Shown piece after piece: positions 18,619 through 27,426 of a stretch of DNA of 64,000 nucleotides (position 1 is the stretch's first letter; each line of letters starts with the position of its first letter). Position numbers and translations under genes: made by a program. The stretch is from Achromobacter xylosoxidans (GTDB lineage: Bacteria; Pseudomonadota; Gammaproteobacteria; Burkholderiales; Burkholderiaceae_B), in assembly GCF_014490035.1 (NCBI RefSeq), contig NZ_CP061008.1:3720001-3784000 (forward strand). Reading direction: 5' to 3'. The notes under the pieces were generated by a model. That model was not told the DNA's origin and did no database searches. It saw only the letters and a list, made by a program, of their open reading frames with translations.

Positions 18619-19518
18619 ATGACTGCAACTCCCAAGACCCCCGCCCCCCTGCGCCTGCACGGCGTGGACCATACGGCGCGGCCCACCTGGCGCCTGCGCG
18701 AAACGGTCGCCTTCTACCGCGACATCCTCGGCCTGCCGCTGGTGCATGTGATCTCGGCGCGCGGCTGGGGTCCCGCCACGCACCCGGACTTCCTGCATTT
18801 CTTCTTCGACAGCGGCCAGGGCAGCACCATCGCGTTCTTCTATTACCTGGGCTCGGACGAACCCGAAGCGCTGCGCGGACGCAGCCGCATGCGGCCGCTG
18901 CCCGAAGACCATGTGTTCGACGCCACGCATACCGCCTGGCTGGTGGAAAGCGAGGACGAGCTCAAGGCCTGGAAGCAGAAGCTGCAGGATGCCGGGCTGG
19001 AAGTCTCGGTCGAAACCCGCCATGAAGTGATCGAATCCATCTACGTACGCGATCCCAACGGCTATTTCATCGAATTCACACGCAAGCTGCGGCCCCTGGG
19101 CGAAGTCGACGCGATCGACGCCGCCTTGACGCTGCAGGCGGCCATGCAGGCCGAAGCCGAAGCGGAATCGGCTGGCGGACGCATCCAGCACATCGACGAC
19201 GTCTGGGCGCGCAAGGCGGCGCTGCTGCAAGACAGGCTGGAGCTGGCCGATGTCGGCGCCGAGCCGCCGGTGCGGATCTTCGTGCCGCGCGTCGAGGAGT
19301 TTTCGTCCCTGGTCGAGGACGCCTCGGGACGCGAAAACTGCACCGTGGTACCGGGCGAGCATTTCGACTGCATCGTTTCCGACGGCCCGGTGGAGTTCCA
19401 GCGCAAGGCCCTGGGGCTCAAGCCCGCCGTCTGGTATGGCTTGTTCACCGGCGGCGTCAGCGGCACGATCGACGTATTGGATCGGGACCGCGTCCGGATC
19501 TCGGCCGCGCGCCACTGA
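18619..19518 (+). CDS. VOC superfamily protein, putative ring-cleavage dioxygenase or glyoxalase-like enzyme
   Basis: A 299-residue protein whose first 165 residues form a VOC fold: DHTARPTWRLRETVAFYRDI opens the first module, LVHVISARGWG follows, and THTAWLVE and NGYFIEF supply the usual metal-ligand His and Glu positions. The last 130 residues form a separate domain (from about VRIFVPRVEEFSSLVED) that I do not recognise. GGAG six bases before ATG 18619 decides the start. Next to a salicylyl-CoA-type hydroxylase it may open a hydroxylated ring, but VOC proteins also include isomerases and binding proteins. Confidence 0.75.
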   Translation: MTATPKTPAPLRLHGVDHTARPTWRLRETVAFYRDILGLPLVHVISARGWGPATHPDFLHFFFDSGQGSTIAFFYYLGSDEPEALRGRSRMRPLPEDHVFDATHTAWLVESEDELKAWKQKLQDAGLEVSVETRHEVIESIYVRDPNGYFIEFTRKLRPLGEVDAIDAALTLQAAMQAEAEAESAGGRIQHIDDVWARKAALLQDRLELADVGAEPPVRIFVPRVEEFSSLVEDASGRENCTVVPGEHFDCIVSDGPVEFQRKALGLKPAVWYGLFTGGVSGTIDVLDRDRVRISAARH

Positions 19519-19542
19519 GACACGGGCCAGGAGGAGACCATC

Positions 19543-21231
19543 ATGCGAGATATACGCCACCCCATAGAGGGCGTGATCTACCACCACCCCGAGCGCGCCC
19601 GCCAGTATTTCGCCAGCGGCGCCTGGGAGCATTCGACCGTGGGCGCGGCGCTGCACGCCACGGCCCGGCGCTGCCCCGAACGCACCGCGCTGATCATCGA
19701 CGAAGGCAGCCTGAGCTTTCGCGAACTGGACGAACAGACCGACCGGCTGGCCGCCGCCTTGCTGAAGCTGGGCCTGGCGCCCGCGGACCGCGCCATCTTC
19801 CAGATGGGCACCACGCTTGAAACCGCGCTGGCCTTGCTGGCCTGCTACAAGGCGGGGATCGTCCCGGTCTGTTCGTTGCCGCAGCACCGCGAGCTGGAGA
19901 TCGGCCAGCTCTCGCGCCAGACCCGCGCCCGCGGCTATTTCGTGCAGGCCGACTTCGGCAAGTTCGATCTGCCGGCCTTTGCCGCCGGCATGCTGGCCGC
20001 CAGCGACACGCTGGAACACCTGGTCGTGGCGCGCGGCGACTCGCCGCATGGCGAGTCCCTGCATGCGCTGCTCGATGCGATGCCGCTGGCCGAGGCCCGC
20101 CTCATCCTGGCGGACCAGGGACCCGGCTGCGAGGACGTGCTGAGCTTCCAGCTGTCGGGCGGCACGACCGGCATGCCCAAGATCATCCCGCGCTTCCACG
20201 CCGAGTATCTGGGCCATTCGCTGGCCTGCGCCCGGCGCTACAAGATGCAGGACGACGACCGCATCATCTGGGCGCTGCCCCTGCTGCACAACGCGGCCCA
20301 GGTCTATGTGCTGATCCCCGTCATCGCCATGGGCGTGTCCGCGGTGCTGATGCCGCGGGTCGACGTGCCGCGCATGCTGGAGCTGATCGAACGCCACCGC
20401 GTCACCCGCGCCATGTCCATCGGGCCGATAGCGCCGCAGATCATGGCCTTTCCCGACCTGGCGAACTACGACCTGTCCTCCTTGCGCCTGTTCATCACCA
20501 TGAGCGCCGCGGACCGCCTCGAAGCGCATCTGAACGTGCCCTGCTCCAACCTCTTCGGCATCACGGAAGGATTGCTGCTGGGCTCGCCCGCCGACGCGTC
20601 CGAGTACGAGCGGCACCATACGCAAGGCCGCTCGGGCTGTCCCGAGGACGACATCCGCCTGCTGGCGCCCGGCACCGAGGAACCGGTGGCCGAAGGCCAG
20701 ATGGGCGAACTCTGCTTCCGCGGCCCCGCCACGCTGCCCGGATTCTTCGATGCCCCGGCGGCGAACGCCTCGGCCTATACCTCGGACGGCTATTACCGCA
20801 CCGGCGACATGATGACGGCGCGCCTGGTCGATGGCGCAACCTGCTACGCCTTCGAAGGCCGCCTGCGCGACAACATCAACCGCGGCGGCGAGAAGATCGG
20901 CTGCGAGGAAGTCGAGGCGCTGGTCGGCGCGCATCCCGCGATTTCCGAAGCGCGCCTGGTGGCCATGCCCGACCCCTTCTACGGCGAGAAAGGCTGCATC
21001 TTCATCATCGTCCGGCCTGGCCACGCGGCGCCCAGCCTGACGGAACTGGCGGACTTCCTCACGGGCCAGGGGCTCGCCAAATACAAATGCCCCGAACGCA
21101 TCGAGCAGATCGAAGCCTTCCCCGTCACCAAGGTCGGCAAGCTCGACAAGGCCGCCCTGCGCCATAGCGTCGCGGAAATGCTCAATCAGGAAGCCGCAAA
21201 GGCCCGGGAGAACGGCAATGACCAGCACTGA
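19543..21231 (+). CDS. aryl-acid AMP/CoA ligase (2,3-dihydroxybenzoate/salicylate-AMP ligase-like)
   Basis: This 562-residue adenylate-forming enzyme has the phosphate loop LSGGTTGMPKIIPR, the aryl-acid ligase motif LPLLHNAAQ (the HN pair in DhbE-type enzymes contacts the carboxylate and ortho-hydroxyl), YRTGD for ATP ribose binding, the hinge NRGGEKIGCEEVE and the catalytic lysine in KVGKLDKAALR. The substrate is therefore probably an ortho-substituted benzoate such as salicylate or anthranilate. There is no siderophore synthetase nearby, so a catabolic role in making the aryl-CoA ester for the hydroxylase is favoured. It overlaps the thioesterase gene by 14 bp. Confidence 0.85.
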   Translation: MRDIRHPIEGVIYHHPERARQYFASGAWEHSTVGAALHATARRCPERTALIIDEGSLSFRELDEQTDRLAAALLKLGLAPADRAIFQMGTTLETALALLACYKAGIVPVCSLPQHRELEIGQLSRQTRARGYFVQADFGKFDLPAFAAGMLAASDTLEHLVVARGDSPHGESLHALLDAMPLAEARLILADQGPGCEDVLSFQLSGGTTGMPKIIPRFHAEYLGHSLACARRYKMQDDDRIIWALPLLHNAAQVYVLIPVIAMGVSAVLMPRVDVPRMLELIERHRVTRAMSIGPIAPQIMAFPDLANYDLSSLRLFITMSAADRLEAHLNVPCSNLFGITEGLLLGSPADASEYERHHTQGRSGCPEDDIRLLAPGTEEPVAEGQMGELCFRGPATLPGFFDAPAANASAYTSDGYYRTGDMMTARLVDGATCYAFEGRLRDNINRGGEKIGCEEVEALVGAHPAISEARLVAMPDPFYGEKGCIFIIVRPGHAAPSLTELADFLTGQGLAKYKCPERIEQIEAFPVTKVGKLDKAALRHSVAEMLNQEAAKARENGNDQH

Positions 21232-21694
21232 ATACGTCTTGAGCGAAACGCCTTTCATCGTGCGCCGCCGCGTCAAATGGGGCGACTGCGATCCCGCCGG
21301 CGTGGTCTACACCGTCACTTTTGGCGAATACGTGCTGTCAGCGGCCGAACTGTTCTACGGCCACCTGTTCAACGGCACGCCGCAGCGCATCAAGGATGAG
21401 CACGGCTTCGGCACGCCGACGCGCGCGCTGTCCTTCGACTTCCAGGCCTCGCTGTGGCCCGACGAGGAATTCGACATGTGCGTCAGGGTCGAGGAAATCC
21501 GCACCCGCACCTACACCCTGCACGTGGCCGGCAGCGTGCGCGGCCAGCCGGCGTTCGACGCCAGGCTGACCCCGATCTGCGTGGCGCGCGGCGAACGGCG
21601 CGCCATCGAAGTGCCCGCCGCGCTGCGCGGCGCGCTGCAGTCATATCAGCAAGCCTGCGCGCAGGCCGAAGCAAACAGGAGTGAAGCCAAATGA
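21218..21694 (+). CDS. hotdog-fold acyl-CoA thioesterase (4-hydroxybenzoyl-CoA thioesterase family)
   Basis: The 158-residue protein carries the 4HBT signature KWGDCDPAGVVY, whose second aspartate is the catalytic residue in this family, followed by a long hotdog helix (GEYVLSAAELFYGHLF). It overlaps the ligase gene by 14 bp and the hydroxylase gene by 4 bp, so all three are coupled. It should hydrolyse the hydroxylated aryl-CoA to the free acid and recycle CoA. Confidence 0.87.
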   Translation: MTSTEYVLSETPFIVRRRVKWGDCDPAGVVYTVTFGEYVLSAAELFYGHLFNGTPQRIKDEHGFGTPTRALSFDFQASLWPDEEFDMCVRVEEIRTRTYTLHVAGSVRGQPAFDARLTPICVARGERRAIEVPAALRGALQSYQQACAQAEANRSEAK

Positions 21695-22839
21695 AGATCG
21701 CCGTCATCGGAGCCGGCCCCGCCGGCCTGTACTTTTCGCTGCTCGCCAAGAAGCATGCGCCGCAGCACGATATCACCGTGTACGAACGGAACCCGCGCGG
21801 CGCCACCTACGGCTGGGGCGTGGTGTTCTCGGACATCGGCCTGTCCTTCCTGCGCGAAGCCGACCCGGAATTCTTCAAGGCCTTTGTCGCGCACCACGAA
21901 CGCTGCGACTACATGGAAATCATCCATCAGGGCGCCCGCGTCCAGGTCCAGGGCAACCATTTCTCGCGCACGGCCCGCATCGACATGCTGGAAGTCCTGG
22001 AGCGCGCCTGCCTGGAAGCGGGCGTCAAGATCCTGCATGAACAGCGGATCGACGACGTGGAGCGGCTGGCCGCGGAAGTGGACATGGTGGTGGCTGCCGA
22101 CGGCAGCAACAGCGCCGTGCGCAAGCAGTACGCCGAACACTTCCGGCCGAGCTTCGAACGCCGTCGCAACAAGTTCGCCTGGTACGGCACGCGCCAGCGC
22201 TTTCATCCGGTGTCGCTGATCTTCCGCGAAACGGACCACGGCATCTTCATCGCGCACAGCTACCAGTACAGCAAGGACCTCAGCACCTTCCTGGTGGAAG
22301 TGGACCCGGACACCTGGCAACGCGCCGGCCTGGACGCGGCCAGCGAGGACGCAAGCCGCCGCTATTGCGCAGAAGTTTTCCGCGCCGACCTGGGCGCCAA
22401 CGAACTGCTGGGCAACCGTTCGCTCTGGTTCGAGGCCAACATCGTGCGCAATGAGCGCTGGTCGCACCGCAACATCGTCCTGCTTGGCGACGCGTTGCGC
22501 ACCGTGCATTTCTCGCTCGGCTCCGGCACCCGCATGGCGATGCAGGACGCGATCGCGCTGCATCAAGGCCTCACGCGGCATCCCGACGACACGCAGGCCG
22601 CGTTCGCGCACTTCGAGGCGCAGCGCCGCCCGGCTTCGTCCAACTTCCAGAGCGCCGCCGCGCGCAGCCTGGACTGGTACGAGAACGTGGCCGACAAGAT
22701 GCACCTGGACCCGGTGTCCTTCGCCTACGACTACATGCGCCGCACGGGCCAGGTCAGCCACGACGACCTGCGCCAGCGCGATCCGGGCTTCGCCGCGGCC
22801 TACGAGGCGCTGCACCCGGAGGCGGCGGCCGTGTCCTGA
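21691..22839 (+). CDS. FAD-dependent monooxygenase, salicylyl-CoA 5-hydroxylase-like
   Basis: A 382-residue group A flavin monooxygenase. It has the N-terminal dinucleotide motif IAVIGAGPAGLYFSLLAKK and the second FAD motif RNIVLLGDALRTVHFSLGSG. The latter, with the RGATYGWGVVFS start, resembles salicylyl-CoA 5-hydroxylase and the hydroxylase part of 2-aminobenzoyl-CoA monooxygenase rather than free-acid hydroxylases. With the ligase before it and the thioesterase beside it, the likely sequence is activate, hydroxylate as CoA ester, release. The natural product would be a gentisate-like acid, but no gentisate dioxygenase of the cupin type is in the window. Confidence 0.85.
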   Translation: MKIAVIGAGPAGLYFSLLAKKHAPQHDITVYERNPRGATYGWGVVFSDIGLSFLREADPEFFKAFVAHHERCDYMEIIHQGARVQVQGNHFSRTARIDMLEVLERACLEAGVKILHEQRIDDVERLAAEVDMVVAADGSNSAVRKQYAEHFRPSFERRRNKFAWYGTRQRFHPVSLIFRETDHGIFIAHSYQYSKDLSTFLVEVDPDTWQRAGLDAASEDASRRYCAEVFRADLGANELLGNRSLWFEANIVRNERWSHRNIVLLGDALRTVHFSLGSGTRMAMQDAIALHQGLTRHPDDTQAAFAHFEAQRRPASSNFQSAAARSLDWYENVADKMHLDPVSFAYDYMRRTGQVSHDDLRQRDPGFAAAYEALHPEAAAVS

Positions 22840-22904
22840 GCGGCGCACTGTTTTGTTGTGAGTACCCGGCCGCGGCGCACCCGCACTTGCGGCCTCAACG
22901 ATAA

Positions 22905-22924
22905 GCGGCGCGGGGAAGCGCCGC
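22905..22924 (+). other. stem-loop in the leader of the Bug gene
   Basis: GCGGCGC and GCGCCGC form a 7-bp GC stem around a GGGGAA loop, followed by five A residues, 30 bp before the Bug start. There is no T tract, so it is not a normal terminator. It may stabilise or separate the downstream transcript. Confidence 0.35.
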
Positions 22925-22953
22925 AAAAACCATCCATGGAAAGTGGAGGAGAC

Positions 22954-23928
22954 ATGAAAAATACTCTTTGGTGCCTGGCGCTGACTGGCGCCCTGGCCTG
23001 CGCCTCGGCACAGGCCCAATCCGACAAGTACCCCGAACGGCCGGTGCGCATCGTGCTGCCCTATTCGGTGGGCAGCGGCCCCGACGCCGTCGCCCGCATG
23101 CTGGGCGAACAGCTCACGGCGGCCTGGAAGCAGCCGCTCATCGTCGAGAACAAGCCTGGCGCCAACGGCTGGCTGGCGATCGGCGAGGTCAAGCGCGCCA
23201 CGCCCGACGGCTACTCGCTGGCGGTGGTGGACAACACCCACATGACGCTGCAACCACAGCTCTACCGCAGCCTGCCCTTCGATCCGGTCAAGGATTTCGT
23301 CCCGGTGGCGCCGATCTACACCACGCATTTCTTCATGGTGGTGTCGGCCTCGTCCCCCTGGAACAACGTCACCGACCTGATCGCGGCGGCCAAGGCCCAG
23401 CCCGGCAAGCTGACCTACGGCACCTGGGGCATGGGCAGCGTGGCGCACGTGGGCACCTCCATGTTCCAGACCGCCACGCAGACCAGCATGACGCACGTGC
23501 CCTTCAAGGACCTGGCCCAGCTCTACACGGCGGTGGCCAATGGCGAAGTCGATTGGGCTTTCGGCACGGCGGCCACGGTGCAGAACCTGTACCAGGCCAA
23601 GCGCGTCAAGCTGCTGGCGCTGGCGGCGCCGTCCCGCCTGGGTTCCTACGCGGACGTGCCCACGGTCAGCGAGGCCGGCGGCCCCAAGGACTTCGAGTTG
23701 AAAACCTGGGTCGCGGCCTTCGCGCCCAAGGGCACGCCGGATGCCGTGGTCAAGCGCATCAACGCCGCCATCGCCCAGGCCGTGGTCACGCCCGCCGTGC
23801 GCAAACGCTTCGAAACCTATGGCTTCGACGCCTGGCCGCAGGACGCCGCCGCGCTGGCCCAGGCCCGCGACGCCGATTCGGCGCGCTTTGCGGCCGTGGT
23901 CAAAGAGGCCAATATCTCGCTGGACTGA
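22954..23928 (+). CDS. Bug family (TctC-like) periplasmic solute-binding protein
   Basis: A 324-residue binding protein with a clear signal peptide (MKNTLWCLALTGALACASAQ then AQ) and Bug motifs VRIVLPYSVGSGPDAVAR and IVENKPGANGWLAIGEV. GGAGGA lies just before ATG 22954, although the frame opens earlier at 22858. It is the last gene of the aromatic operon and probably binds the aromatic acid or a related ligand, which would fit the operon's role in uptake and degradation. Confidence 0.87.
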   Translation: MKNTLWCLALTGALACASAQAQSDKYPERPVRIVLPYSVGSGPDAVARMLGEQLTAAWKQPLIVENKPGANGWLAIGEVKRATPDGYSLAVVDNTHMTLQPQLYRSLPFDPVKDFVPVAPIYTTHFFMVVSASSPWNNVTDLIAAAKAQPGKLTYGTWGMGSVAHVGTSMFQTATQTSMTHVPFKDLAQLYTAVANGEVDWAFGTAATVQNLYQAKRVKLLALAAPSRLGSYADVPTVSEAGGPKDFELKTWVAAFAPKGTPDAVVKRINAAIAQAVVTPAVRKRFETYGFDAWPQDAAALAQARDADSARFAAVVKEANISLD

Positions 23929-23961
23929 GGCACCGTCCCGGGGCTGCCCGCGGCGGCCCCG

Positions 23962-24873
23962 CTACCCTTCCGGCGCCTTGGGCGTCGCCGTCAGCCGCTG
24001 CGCCATGAACTCCAGGAATTCGCGCGCCAGCGCCGGCAAGGTCCGGCCCTGCAAGGTCAGGACCTGGATGCTCCGCTGCCGCATTTCCGGATTGCTGAAC
24101 GGCACCGCCGCCAAGCCCTCGCCGTCGCGCTGTCCCAGCATCGTCAGGTAGCCCGACAGCGCCACGATGTCGCTGCCCGGCAGCATGGGCAGGAAGGCCG
24201 CGGAATGATTGGACACATAGGCCGGCTCGATATGCAGCCCGGCATTGGCGCAGGCCGCGTCGAACAGCTGCCGCACGGTGGTGCCATGGTCGCCCAGCGA
24301 CAGCGGCACCTTGGTCAGGTCGCGCACGCTCAGGCTGCGGCGGCTGGCCAGCGGGTGGTTGCGGCACATGACCGCATAGACCGGCGCGCGCACCAGCAAT
24401 TCGGTCTTGAGCCGGTCGTCCTGCGCGGTGGTGTAGCGCAGCGCCAGCTGCGACAGGCCTTCCAGGATCTGCCGGCTGACCTCCTCGGGGCGCTCCACAT
24501 GCAGATGGAAGCGGGCCTCGGGCCGCACCCGCTTGAACTCGGCCATGCACATGGGCAGGAATCGGTGGGCGAAACCTTCGGTGCAGGCCAGGCGTATGGT
24601 CACGTCGCCCAGGTGGCTGCGCTGGCGGATCTCGGTGGTGACGCGCTCGGCTTCCAGCGCGGCGGCATTGGCGTACGCCGCCAGTTGGCGGCCGGCCTCG
24701 CTCAGTTCCATGCCGCGCGCCTGCCGCTCGAACAGCGCGATGCCCAGCCCGTCCTCCAGCTTGGCGATCTGCCGGCTGACGGCCGAGGCCGCCACGTGCT
24801 GCGCCGCCGCGGCGCCCGCGATGGAGCCGCAGCGCGCGACCTCCAGGAAGTACCTCAAGCCCAGCGAAATCAT
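23962..24873 (-). CDS. LysR family transcriptional regulator
   Basis: The 303-residue protein has an N-terminal LysR helix-turn-helix (FLEVARCGSIAGAAAAQHVA, then SAVSRQIAKLEDGLG) and a periplasmic-binding-like effector domain. It is divergent from the M20 hydrolase/Bug pair, and likely controls them through the 113-bp gap, where GTTAT-N8-ATAAC is found at 24937-24954. Confidence 0.9.
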   Translation of the reverse strand: MISLGLRYFLEVARCGSIAGAAAAQHVAASAVSRQIAKLEDGLGIALFERQARGMELSEAGRQLAAYANAAALEAERVTTEIRQRSHLGDVTIRLACTEGFAHRFLPMCMAEFKRVRPEARFHLHVERPEEVSRQILEGLSQLALRYTTAQDDRLKTELLVRAPVYAVMCRNHPLASRRSLSVRDLTKVPLSLGDHGTTVRQLFDAACANAGLHIEPAYVSNHSAAFLPMLPGSDIVALSGYLTMLGQRDGEGLAAVPFSNPEMRQRSIQVLTLQGRTLPALAREFLEFMAQRLTATPKAPEG

Positions 24874-24936
24874 GGCGGCCCCTCTTACCCATGCCTTAAT
24901 GGCAACGAAAGAATGCTAATTATCTAATTGTGGCAT

Positions 24937-24954
24937 GTTATGAAGCGTAATAAC
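24937..24954. promoter_or_regulatory. candidate LysR-type binding site
   Basis: GTTAT-N8-ATAAC is a perfect 5-bp dyad in the AT-rich gap between the LysR gene and the M20 hydrolase gene. Its T-N-A form suits LysR regulators. No second site was tested, so the call is tentative. Confidence 0.4.
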
Positions 24955-24986
24955 TTTGTGCCTCCCTCAGCATCCCAGCCGCCCAA

Positions 24987-26408
24987 GTGACACGCGAACA
25001 AGCCCTGCTCCAAGCCGTTCAAGCCTACGACAATGGCGACCTGCATGCCGCGCTGGCCCGTCGCGTCGCCTACGCGACGGAAAGCGAAGTGCCCGACCAG
25101 GCGCCGGCCCAGCATGCCTACCTCAATGAAGAACTGCTGCCCTTGCTCAAGGAGCTGGGCTTCGCCTGCGAGGTGCATCCCAATCCCTCGGGCGCCGACC
25201 TGCCCATCCTGGTGGCGCGGCGCATCGAGCAGGCCGGCCTGCCCACGGTGCTGATGTACGGCCATGGCGACGTGGTGCGCGGCAGTGCCGCCCGTTGGGA
25301 GGCCGGCCGCGATCCCTGGCGCCTGCAGGTCGAGGGTGACCGCTGGTACGGGCGCGGCACCGCCGACAACAAGGGCCAGCACAGCATCAACCTGGAAGCC
25401 TTGCGCCAGGTCATCGCCGCGCGCGTTGGCGCGCTGGGCTTCAACGCGATCTGGCTGATCGAAACCGGCGAGGAAGCGGGTTCGCCCGGACTGGCCGCCT
25501 TCTGCGAGGCGCAGCGCGAGGCCCTGGCGGCGGACGTGTTCATCGCCAGCGACGGCCCGCGCCTGAGCGCCCGGCGTCCCACCCTGTTCATGGGCTCGCG
25601 CGGCGCGGTGAACTTCGAATTGAAGCTGCGTGCGCGCGAACGCGGCTATCACTCGGGCAACTGGGGCGGCCTGCTGGCCAACCCCGCCATCGTGCTGGCG
25701 CATGCCATCGCCACGCTGGTGGACGCGCGCGGCCGCATCACGGTGCCCGGCCTGCGTCCGCCCCCCATCCCGGACGCGGTGGCCGAGGCGCTGGCCGACC
25801 TGGAAGTCGGCGGCGGCGAGGACGACCCCGACATCAACGCCTGGTGGGGCGAACCCGGGCTGAGCGCGCCCGAAAAAGTGTTCGGCTGGAACAGCCTGGA
25901 CGTCCTGACCTTTGGCGCCGGCGATCCGGCCAAGCCGGTCAACGCCATCCCGCCCGAAGCCGTGGCCTGGTGCCAGCTGCGATTCGTGGTGGGCACGGAC
26001 TGGCGGGCGCTGGAAACGCATGTAAAGGAGCATCTGCGCGCGGCGGGCTTCGAGGACGTGCAAGTGCGCATCGGCATGCAGGCCGGCGCCACCCGTCTGT
26101 CGCCCGACAATCCCTGGGTGCGTTGGGCCGCGGCCTCGCTGGAACGCAGCACCGGCAAGCGGCCGGCGCTGTTGCCGAACCTGGGCGGTTCCCTGCCCAA
26201 CGACATCTTCGCCGACCAGCTGGGCCTGCCCACCTTGTGGGTGCCGCATTCCTATCCCGCCTGCGCCCAGCACGCACCCAACGAACACCTGCTGGGCAGC
26301 GTCGCCCGCGAGGGGTTGGCCATCATGGCCGGCCTGTTCTGGGACCTGGGCGACCAGGGCAGCGCCCTGCGCCTGGCGGCCGCAACTCCGTCTTCCAACA
26401 CCAAGTGA
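24987..26408 (+). CDS. M20 family metallohydrolase (dipeptidase/deacylase type)
   Basis: A 473-residue M20/M28-fold enzyme. The di-zinc motifs are YGHGDVV (first His and Asp), WYGRGTADNKG (bridging Asp), IETGEEAGSPG (catalytic Glu and zinc Glu) and a late NLGGSLPNDIF segment with the C-terminal HAPNEH histidine. Members hydrolyse peptides or N-acyl amino acids in the cytosol. The start is GTG 24987 without a strong ribosome site. It is followed after 14 bp by a Bug gene and divergent from LysR, suggesting uptake and hydrolysis of an amide-type nutrient. Confidence 0.87.
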   Translation: MTREQALLQAVQAYDNGDLHAALARRVAYATESEVPDQAPAQHAYLNEELLPLLKELGFACEVHPNPSGADLPILVARRIEQAGLPTVLMYGHGDVVRGSAARWEAGRDPWRLQVEGDRWYGRGTADNKGQHSINLEALRQVIAARVGALGFNAIWLIETGEEAGSPGLAAFCEAQREALAADVFIASDGPRLSARRPTLFMGSRGAVNFELKLRARERGYHSGNWGGLLANPAIVLAHAIATLVDARGRITVPGLRPPPIPDAVAEALADLEVGGGEDDPDINAWWGEPGLSAPEKVFGWNSLDVLTFGAGDPAKPVNAIPPEAVAWCQLRFVVGTDWRALETHVKEHLRAAGFEDVQVRIGMQAGATRLSPDNPWVRWAAASLERSTGKRPALLPNLGGSLPNDIFADQLGLPTLWVPHSYPACAQHAPNEHLLGSVAREGLAIMAGLFWDLGDQGSALRLAAATPSSNTK

Positions 26409-26422
26409 CCGGGATCTCCGAC

Positions 26423-27403
26423 ATGAACGTCAAACTCCGCGCCGCCCTCGTGGCCGCAAGCCTTGCCGCCGCCGCGCATGCGGGCGGCGCCCATGCCGCC
26501 TATCCCGAACAGGCGATCAAGATCGTCGTGCCCTTCACGCCGGGCGGCGCGACCGACGCCGTGGCGCGGCTGCTGGCCAACAAGCTGTCCGGCAAGTTCG
26601 GCCAGCCGGTCATCGTGGAAAACCGCCCGGGCGCATCCACCGTGATCGGCGCGGAAGCGGCGGCGCGCGCGCAGCCTGACGGCTACACCCTGATGCTGTC
26701 GGGCAGCACCACCTATACCGTGCTGCCGGCGCTCAAGCCCGGCCTGCCCTACGATCCGCAAAAGAGCTACGAACACATCGCCATCGTCGCCATGGCGCCC
26801 GTGGTGCTGCTGGCCAAGAACGGCCTGGCGGCCGGCACCGTGCAGGAAGCGGCGGCGCTGGCCCGGCAGCAAAGCGCCAAGGGCGGCCTGATGTACGGCA
26901 CCTTCGGTCCCGGGTCCGCGCCGCACCTGGCCGGCGAGATGTACGCCGAGGCCGCGGGCGCCAAGATGTTGCCGGTGCCCTACAAGGGCAGCGCGCAGTT
27001 GGTCACGGCCATGATAGGCGGCGAGGTCGACCTGGGCGTGGACACCGTGTCCTCCGCCGCGCCTCAGGTCCGCGCCGGCAAGATCCGCGCGCTGGCCGTG
27101 ACGGGCGAACGCCGCATGCCGCAACTGCCCGATGTGCCGACTTTCGCGGAGGCCGGCATGGCGGATGTTTCCTTCGTGGGCTGGTACGCGCTGGTGGCGC
27201 CGGCGCGCACGCCGGCCCCCGTGGTGGACACCCTGAGCCGCGCCGTGGCGGAAATCATGGAAGACCCGCAGGTGCGCAAATCGGTGGCCGACCTGGCGCT
27301 CGATCCCGTGTATCTGCCCGCCCCGGCCTTCAAGGCGCAGATCACGAAGGAACTGCGCACCTTTTCTGAAGTGGCGGCCCGCGCCGGCATCACCCTGGAC
27401 TAG
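26423..27403 (+). CDS. Bug family (TctC-like) periplasmic solute-binding protein
   Basis: This 326-residue protein has a signal peptide ending near GGAHA and the Bug motifs IKIVVPFTPGGATDAVAR and IVENRPGASTVIGAEAA. It is the fourth Bug protein of the window and follows the M20 hydrolase gene by 14 bp. The ligand is probably the hydrolase's substrate or product. Confidence 0.87.
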   Translation: MNVKLRAALVAASLAAAAHAGGAHAAYPEQAIKIVVPFTPGGATDAVARLLANKLSGKFGQPVIVENRPGASTVIGAEAAARAQPDGYTLMLSGSTTYTVLPALKPGLPYDPQKSYEHIAIVAMAPVVLLAKNGLAAGTVQEAAALARQQSAKGGLMYGTFGPGSAPHLAGEMYAEAAGAKMLPVPYKGSAQLVTAMIGGEVDLGVDTVSSAAPQVRAGKIRALAVTGERRMPQLPDVPTFAEAGMADVSFVGWYALVAPARTPAPVVDTLSRAVAEIMEDPQVRKSVADLALDPVYLPAPAFKAQITKELRTFSEVAARAGITLD

Positions 27404-27426
27404 CCGCGGCGGGCTGACGCCTGGCC

